In this document: positions 59,287 through 64,000 of the stretch, piece after piece | Position numbering within the stretch: position 1 is the first letter of the stretch | Layout: every line of letters starts with the position of its first letter | Source of the DNA: an uncultured SAR116 cluster alpha proteobacterium | GTDB taxonomy: Bacteria; Pseudomonadota; Alphaproteobacteria; Puniceispirillales; Puniceispirillaceae | Direction: 5' to 3' | Assembly (NCBI GenBank): GCA_902520885.1 | Contig: CABYPW010000002.1 | Span: 1-64,000, forward strand | DNA length: 64,000 nt | Made by a program: the position numbers and the translations under genes | Notes under the pieces: model-generated | The model's database searches: none | The model's input: the letters and a program-made list of their open reading frames with translations, nothing else | Told to the model about the DNA's origin: nothing

Positions 59287-59761
59287 AAGGTACTGACAGG
59301 AAGTATCTATCATGGGTAACGCGCCACCGCTAGGTTTGTCTAGCGTCTGAATTTTTTAAATAAATTTCGTTTCTTAAATTATTGTTTAAAAACAATTATT
59401 ATAAAATTGAATAATTGAATAGAAATCCATTTTTTAACCCCAGTCTACCAGCACCTGAGAAATAACCCAGCTTCTCATATTAGCGTTAATTGCTGACTTA
59501 TACAGAGTCACTGAGAGGGTGTTAGAGGGCGGAGTTACCTGGACTTACTGAAGACGGTCTTAAGAGGCGCTGGTGAGTCTTATTTGGGATTGTCTTGTCT
59601 TGAAAAAAATAAGGCATAGTGGAACTAAAAGCTAAATCAATGGGCTAAATAGCATGAACAACTTAAAGACTTTGGCTACCCATATAAATCTGTTTGCAAT
59701 AAGTTGGTTGTCTTTGTTAAAAACCGATAAGTAGAGAACAGAAACAACTTAAAGGTATAAG
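59287..59761. other. 475-base stretch without a gene
   Basis: Unusually long for this genome. It starts with a possible hairpin: CGCTAG (59328-59333) / CTAGCG (59340-59345), loop GTTTGT, followed after seven bases by TTTTTT, a weak terminator for the frameshifted gene. A 12-codon frame MGNAPPLGLSSV (59313-59351) with an AGGAAG site spans that hairpin and is too short to call. The middle (about 59430-59590) is less AT-rich than its surroundings and has no open frame of useful size. Short remnants near 59640-59730 may be coding decay. No att-like copy of the tRNA end was found. Confidence 0.45.
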
Positions 59762-60085
59762 ATGGATGCCCCTAAATTAATGAGTTATAATCAACTTGAT
59801 TTTCAAAGCAAAGCAAATCTTGAAATGCATGTAAGACAACTTGAAAGCGAAACGGATATGTATAAAGAACAGTTAGAGAAAGCCGGAATGCTGTCTTTCA
59901 CGCTTACTCAAGTATGGAACAAACAAGGAAAACATAGGCTTGGTTTATATTTCTCCTACAGAGATGAAAAAGCGTTTATCGACTGTCAAAAAATCTTAAA
60001 TGGTATCCCAGAAGATGAGGATAACCCAATGATTCTTAACGCAGATAGGGGAGTAGTGCGATTGCATGTTGTATCTGAACAATAA
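59762..60085 (+). CDS. Uncharacterised small protein with coiled-coil N-terminus
   Basis: 107 residues, not recognised. AAAGG precedes the ATG. Residues 15-40 form a charged helix likely to be a coiled coil (HVRQLESETDMYKEQLEK). The rest looks like a small alpha/beta domain (LSFTLTQVWNKQGKHRLG, YFSYRDEKAFIDCQKILNG) and ends in VVRLHVVSEQ. It has no cysteine pairs for metal, no signal peptide and no membrane segment. Its position between two broken genes places it in the accessory region. Confidence 0.55.
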   Translation: MDAPKLMSYNQLDFQSKANLEMHVRQLESETDMYKEQLEKAGMLSFTLTQVWNKQGKHRLGLYFSYRDEKAFIDCQKILNGIPEDEDNPMILNADRGVVRLHVVSEQ

Positions 60086-60195
60086 TTGAGATTTTTGTAT
60101 TTTTCTCTCGTTGCCACTGTCCTCAGCCTTAGAAATACTAAATAGCCCCTCGATAGCAAATAGGGCGAGAACGCCTTTGCAGAATGTAGGTACAC

Positions 60196-61544
60196 ATGAT
60201 TAGTCAGCATCCATATTTAACAGCGACAATAGGGCCCTCTTTATTGCGCCTTGCCACACCCAATATTATAGCGATGTCGTTTATGCTCATTGCAGCTGTC
60301 ATAGAAGCTTGGTTTGTTAGTCATATCGGGACTGTTGCACTTGCTGGACTAGCGTTAGCATTTCCAATGTTTATGCTGATGATAATGTTATCTGCGGGTG
60401 CCTTTGGTGGCGCCATTACTGGCTCGATTGCACAGCGACTAGGGGCAAACAACAGAAATGAGGCTGAATCGCTTGCTTTGAACGCCTTACTCCTATCCCT
60501 CATCTTAAGCGCAGTTTCAACGGTTATTTTTGTAGGTGCTGGTCAGCTAATATATAGCTTTCTCGGCGGACAAGGTATGGTTCTTGAACAAACTCTTGCC
60601 TATTCTGATAGCCTTTTTTTGGGGATGCACATCAATTTGGCTATCTAATACACTTGCCGGTATTACGCGCGCAACAGGCAATATGTGGACTGCATCCAAA
60701 AATCTGGTTGCTGGTTCTATTGTTCAAATATTTGTATCTGCCATTTTAATATTCGGAATTGGACCATCTCCAACGATGGGTATATCTGGGGCTGCAATTG
60801 GTGTAATTTCTGGCTATCTTTTTTCTTCCATCCTTTTTATTCGCTATTTGCTGGCTCATTGTCCGGAGTTGAAACTGCAATTTTCTGGGGCAAAAATTAA
60901 AATTGTTTCTATGTTAATAATTTTTAAGGTTGGAATATTATCCTCATTAAACCCTATTTGTTCCGTTGCTTCTGTCATTGCAATGACATCTTTTATGACA
61001 CAATTTGGAGTGGAAACACTTGCTGGCTTCGGCATAGGAGCAAGACTTGAATTTCTTATGATTCCTATGATTTTTGGGTTTGGGACTGCTTCTACAGCAA
61101 TGATAGGGGTGAATTTTGGAGCAAATCAAATCAAACGCGCTTACAAGATTGGTTGGACAGCTTCATTATTTGCAGCTCTTCTTGTCGGCAGTATTGGGGC
61201 CCTATTTGCAATTTTTCCAGAAATCTGGATTGAACTTTTTACAAAAGAAGCAGGCGTTCAACTAGCGGCTACTACCTACCTTAGAATTGTAGGACCATTT
61301 TATTTCCTATTCGGCTTGGCATTATGTCTTTATTTTGCATCCCAAGGTGCAGGGCGTGTATTATGGCCAGTTTTGGGGGTGGTATTTCGCTTTGTCATTA
61401 TATTTTGCGGCGGGCTTTTACTGGTAAGATATAATTTCATGGAGCTTGATTATTTTTACTATTTAATAGCAGCAGGCTTTATAGCACAAGCCTTAACGTC
61501 TGCATTATCTGTATATTTTGGTGCATGGACAAAGGGGCGATAAA
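60196..61544 (+). pseudogene. MATE-family multidrug/cation antiporter, frameshifted
   Basis: Two frames cover one MATE transporter of about 448 residues. The first (60196-60648) starts LLRLATPNIIAMSFMLIAAV and holds LAGLALAFPMFMLMIMLSAG; it fails after SDSLFLG. The second continues CTSIWLSNTLAGITRATGNM, the family's NTxxxxxRGTGN-like motif, and runs to the stop at 61543. The junction is the tract T7G4 (60614-60624): removing one base restores a continuous protein. Twelve hydrophobic helices would result. The lesion could be decay, a sequencing error or slippage-driven phase variation. MATE proteins export drugs in exchange for Na+ or H+. Confidence 0.8.
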
Positions 61545-61572
61545 GCTAGTTTTAAAAGTAAGTGAGCGACAG

Positions 61573-61593
61573 TAAATATCTTCATGATATTTA
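61573..61593. terminator. AT-rich hairpin between convergent genes
   Basis: TAAATATC (61573-61580) and GATATTTA (61586-61593) form a perfect 8-bp stem with a TTCAT loop. It sits between the end of the MATE gene and the end of the minus-strand nuclease gene. AT-only stems are weak, so a bidirectional terminator is only a suggestion. Confidence 0.3.
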
Positions 61594-61697
61594 TCAACAA
61601 GCATTTTCTAAGTTGGCTCAGCCATTAATATTTTTACCTCTACTAATCGACTAAGCGACTCCAATCCTCATCAGTCTCAAACATCAGAGTATCTGGG

Positions 61698-63047
61698 TCA
61701 TTTTTTACTTGTGTTCTCTGATCGACCAATCAATTTCATCTGCCTCGGGTCATTAATAGTTGGAGTGCACGACAATTTGGTTCCTCTATTTCTATAGCAT
61801 ATAGGACAACCAGCTGAATCTCTTCGACTAACGATGGTCTTTTTATACGAATGGCCCTTTCTACATATCCAGTGGACAACGGTGCCTGAACCACCAGTGA
61901 AATGTTCTGGCGTTAATGGTGCATTTTTTTCATAATTCCAAATCTCCAGAAGTTCAGGATTGGTAGAAACTAGATTTCTCTCTTTTGCAGGAAGGGGGCG
62001 ATAGGTTTCAAGGTCTTTAAAATACTTTTTATTTTTAAATTCTTTTGAATCTAGGTAATATTGAATTCTTGAATCCTCAAAATCTATGGAATAAACGCCA
62101 TAAAATATCGTTTTAATAATTTCATTCAGTTTTAATTTATCGAGTTTACCTTTTGTAAAGATAATATCATTTTCTGTAAGCTTTTTTAACGGTGCTTCTC
62201 TAACACGAACAAGATTAATTCCGTTTAATTTACAGAAATGATTTTTGGCTAAATCTTTTTTTTGTTTTTCTTTGTGCCAGTACGCGCCATCGTACTCTAT
62301 CGCTAAAATTAAAGAGGGAACAAACACATCAAATTCAACTTTTTTATGTTTATACCTATGTTTAGTATCCTGAAATAAGTATCTCATTTCACTGAAAATT
62401 CTTAACTCTGCTTGAGAGGTTTGATTTGTGCATTTAGGACACCCACTACCATTTGTTCTATCTGACAAATTGGCTTGATAGGAGTGAAAGAATTTGCATT
62501 TAAACCAGTATTTTTTATGAGATTTTGGAGAAACAGCATCTGGTCTTATGTTAGCATTTTTTTCATAATCCCAATCTGAAGCAACTTCCGGAAATTTATC
62601 TAAAAGACTATTTCCTTGACCAATTCGATAGCCTGAACAATATGGACATCTTATGTTTTTGGAGGTCATCTGATTTGGAGAATGTTGATAATAATGACCT
62701 TCTTTACAGGACCACCAGACTTTTTTTGTTGAATTACTAGTAACATTTTGAGGAGACAGTTCTTCATTTTTGGTCGGATGCCACTTTTTTGCTACCTCTG
62801 GATAATTCAACGCAAGATTATTAGTACTACTAGCCCTAGGCGATTTTGAACAAAAAGGACACCCATCTCCTCTTTTCGACCTACTATATGGTTGTGCTTG
62901 CCATTCATGGTCAAAAGCAACATCGCACTTCCACCAAATTTTCCTTTTACTACCAGCTACAATATCAGTTGGTCTCAATTCACCATTTTTTGTTGGGTGC
63001 CACTGTTCAGCCAGTTCTGGAAATGTATTTGCTAAACTGTTTTTCAA
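61698..63047 (-). CDS. Zinc-ribbon repeat protein with Vsr/DUF559-like nuclease domain
   Basis: 449 residues. Four copies of a treble-clef zinc ribbon of the DUF4379 (PF14311) type surround a nuclease-like core. Ribbons 1-3 are at about 8-66, 81-137 and 151-206, ribbon 4 at about 362-417; each reads PE....W...KN....P......S....WW.C...H, then GCP.C. The core (210-300) has E214, EFDVFVPSLILAIEYDGAYWH with D240, E251, D253 and H258, then KNHFCKLNGINLVRVRE, the pattern of Vsr and DUF559 endonucleases. It starts with a TTG after GAGG. A DNA-binding ribbon array with a cutting domain suits a homing or defence endonuclease; the target is unknown. Confidence 0.75.
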   Translation of the reverse strand: MKNSLANTFPELAEQWHPTKNGELRPTDIVAGSKRKIWWKCDVAFDHEWQAQPYSRSKRGDGCPFCSKSPRASSTNNLALNYPEVAKKWHPTKNEELSPQNVTSNSTKKVWWSCKEGHYYQHSPNQMTSKNIRCPYCSGYRIGQGNSLLDKFPEVASDWDYEKNANIRPDAVSPKSHKKYWFKCKFFHSYQANLSDRTNGSGCPKCTNQTSQAELRIFSEMRYLFQDTKHRYKHKKVEFDVFVPSLILAIEYDGAYWHKEKQKKDLAKNHFCKLNGINLVRVREAPLKKLTENDIIFTKGKLDKLKLNEIIKTIFYGVYSIDFEDSRIQYYLDSKEFKNKKYFKDLETYRPLPAKERNLVSTNPELLEIWNYEKNAPLTPEHFTGGSGTVVHWICRKGHSYKKTIVSRRDSAGCPICYRNRGTKLSCTPTINDPRQMKLIGRSENTSKK

Positions 63048-63140
63048 AACGCCTCTGCAAAAATTTTGTGTTTATATCATATTGTCACCAAACTGAAATA
63101 GGAGAGTCAATGTGTAACCCACTTGGAAAATGAAGATTAA

Positions 63141-63169
63141 AATAAAAAAGGACAGCACAAAGGCTGTCC
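63141..63169 (-). terminator. Intrinsic terminator on the minus strand
   Basis: Read on the minus strand, GGACAGC-CTTTGT-GCTGTCC (63169 down to 63150) is a perfect 7-bp GC-rich stem followed by TTTTTTATTTT (63149 down to about 63139). It lies five bases beyond the stop of the small broken frame at 63174-63359, so that region is or was a transcribed unit, and it insulates the nuclease gene downstream. Confidence 0.8.
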
Positions 63170-63173
63170 AAGT

Positions 63174-63359
63174 TTAGGAAGAAAATATAAATGTCGCTAT
63201 CAACGACCATTTCTTCTTAAGTTTAGTTTTTGTCTTCTTGTTGTTCTGATTATGTTCAGATTGAGCTTTATCTGGATTCGCTTCCTATATTTTCATCAAC
63301 GCTTTGCACCTATTGGATAATTCCAATGTATCTGGTGGATACAAGGGTTCCATAACCAT
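63174..63359 (-). pseudogene. Small reading frame interrupted by an in-frame TAG
   Basis: From the ATG at 63359, with GGAGG seven bases upstream, 24 codons give MVMEPLYPPDTLELSNRCKA and four more residues, then TAG (63287-63285). The same frame continues for 36 codons (EANPDKAQSEHNQNNKKTKT, then a Lys-rich run and a hydrophobic end WSLIATFIFSS) to TAA at 63176-63174. The good ribosome site, the matched frame across the stop and the terminator just after make a real 60-residue gene with one nonsense mutation likely. I do not recognise the family; the end looks like a small basic protein with a C-terminal hydrophobic tail. Confidence 0.5.
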
Positions 63360-63499
63360 CCCAGCACCTCCAGATATTTTAATTTTTTTAAAATGCTTTA
63401 TTATTAACCAATCTTGAGGAAATTAATTATGGTTATATAAATTTCCATCTAGCTGAAATAAAGTTATAGCTAAGACCATAATTTTTCCAAGGGATAAAA

Positions 63500-64000
63500 T
63501 TGGATTACACACTGAAGAATAAAGACTTAAAACTCAATCGACACGTTATTGGTCTGAGGGTAGCATGTATACTTTTTATTTTGAGTTCTATGTTTCTTGG
63601 CGCTTGTTATGTGATTTTTCCTGAATTGAATCCCAGTGAAGATGCTTTCAAAATTAATATTTATAGACATATTTTCTCAATTATATTTCATCTTTTAATA
63701 TTTATCTTTTTAAATAGAAAAATATATTTGATACTTCTTCTGCTTACAATTTCCTGGTTCTTTATCGATACATTTTATTTTGCTGCAAATGCCTTTGAGT
63801 TAAATCACCAAGCATGGAATATTTATGCTATTTATGGGGCTAAGTTCCTAGATTACGTTTTTATGTTTATTGGTTTATGGTGTGTAATAGCACTGTGTTT
63901 TGCTAATTTTTATGCAACCCTGGCAATCGTAATAGTCGCTTTACTAAACATAGCAACACCTCTTTATTCAATTTTGTCAATTCCTTCTTTTTATTTTACT
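63500..64000 (+). CDS. Uncharacterised multi-pass membrane protein (3' partial)
   Basis: An open frame runs from a TTG at 63500 to the window edge without a stop (167 codons). AAGGGA lies 5 bases before the TTG, which supports the start. After MDYTLKNKDLKLNRHVIGLR there are at least five hydrophobic segments: VACILFILSSMFLGACYVIF, HIFSIIFHLLIFIFL, IYLILLLLTISWFFIDTFYF, FLDYVFMFIGLWCVIALCFA, and ATLAIVIVALLNIA. No signature was recognised. The Cys at LGAC resembles a lipobox but lies within a membrane span. It belongs to the accessory region; its function is unknown. Confidence 0.6.
   Translation, partial: MDYTLKNKDLKLNRHVIGLRVACILFILSSMFLGACYVIFPELNPSEDAFKINIYRHIFSIIFHLLIFIFLNRKIYLILLLLTISWFFIDTFYFAANAFELNHQAWNIYAIYGAKFLDYVFMFIGLWCVIALCFANFYATLAIVIVALLNIATPLYSILSIPSFYFT

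Noticed and set aside
59640-59731. Short reading frames just before the gene at 59762
   Set aside because: Only 20-30 codons in different frames with internal stops; at most remnants of an erased gene.
62846-63133. 95-codon plus-strand frame opposite the zinc-ribbon gene
   Set aside because: Antisense to well-conserved ribbon repeats; composition reflects the opposite strand.
58218-64000. Attachment-site repeat of the tRNA-Glu 3' end
   Set aside because: I looked for a second copy of the T-arm and acceptor sequence (GTTCGAATCCCC and ACGGGATG) and saw none in the window.

Overview
The window is an AT-rich, tightly packed bacterial chromosome segment from a Gram-negative alphaproteobacterium, probably a streamlined free-living one. 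The evidence is the gene order (rsh-DUF2062-pdxJ-acpS-lepB-rnc-era-recO-parC; rpsB-tsf-pyrH-frr-uppS-cdsA-dxr-rseP-bamA-ompH-lpxD-fabZ-lpxA-lpxI-lpxB-gltA; trpG-trpD-trpC-moaC-moeA-lexA), a short prolyl-tRNA synthetase with no editing insertion, LpxI instead of LpxH, and a GTTC-N7-GTTC LexA box in front of lexA. Intergenic gaps are mostly short and several convergent genes nearly touch or overlap. I cannot name the species.

Layout. 1-6600: a partial DUF2842 membrane protein, a translationally coupled SprT-like protease and 2OG-Fe(II) oxygenase, hpf, a short threonine/serine dehydratase, dapA, smpB, a family 5 uracil-DNA glycosylase, folK and rpoZ. 6600-16100: the rsh to parC cluster (stringent response, PLP and acyl-carrier-protein maturation, protein export, RNA processing, ribosome assembly, repair, topoisomerase IV). 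16100-20500: bpt, ilvA, hemB and a 3-hydroxyisobutyryl-CoA hydrolase. 20500-27300: proS-lolC-lolD-dnaE. 27300-42000: one continuous plus-strand run from translation factors through undecaprenyl, phospholipid and isoprenoid synthesis to outer-membrane protein assembly and lipid A. 42000-49900: minus-strand gltA, gltX, and the lexA/moeA/moaC/trpCDG cluster. 50000-58000: rplM-rpsI, an OYE-type reductase with an alpha/beta hydrolase, a maleylacetoacetate isomerase-like GST, a CoxG-like protein, hom and recJ.

58142-64000 is different. It begins with tRNA-Glu(TTC) and continues into an accessory region. This holds an AlpA-like regulator, a frameshifted winged-helix replication-type protein, an orphan gene, a frameshifted MATE transporter, a zinc-ribbon plus Vsr/DUF559-like nuclease fusion, a small minus-strand reading frame broken by an in-frame TAG and followed by a terminator, and the start of an unrecognised membrane protein. 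I found three coding lesions in these 5.8 kb and none in the 58 kb of core genes, so it looks like a decaying element inserted behind tRNA-Glu. No integrase or duplicated attachment site is visible.

The most interesting items are the zinc-ribbon/nuclease fusion, the SprT-2OG oxygenase pair, the broken small gene at 63174-63359, a structured leader before rpsB, the lexA SOS box, and an alpha/beta hydrolase whose nucleophile position is glycine.
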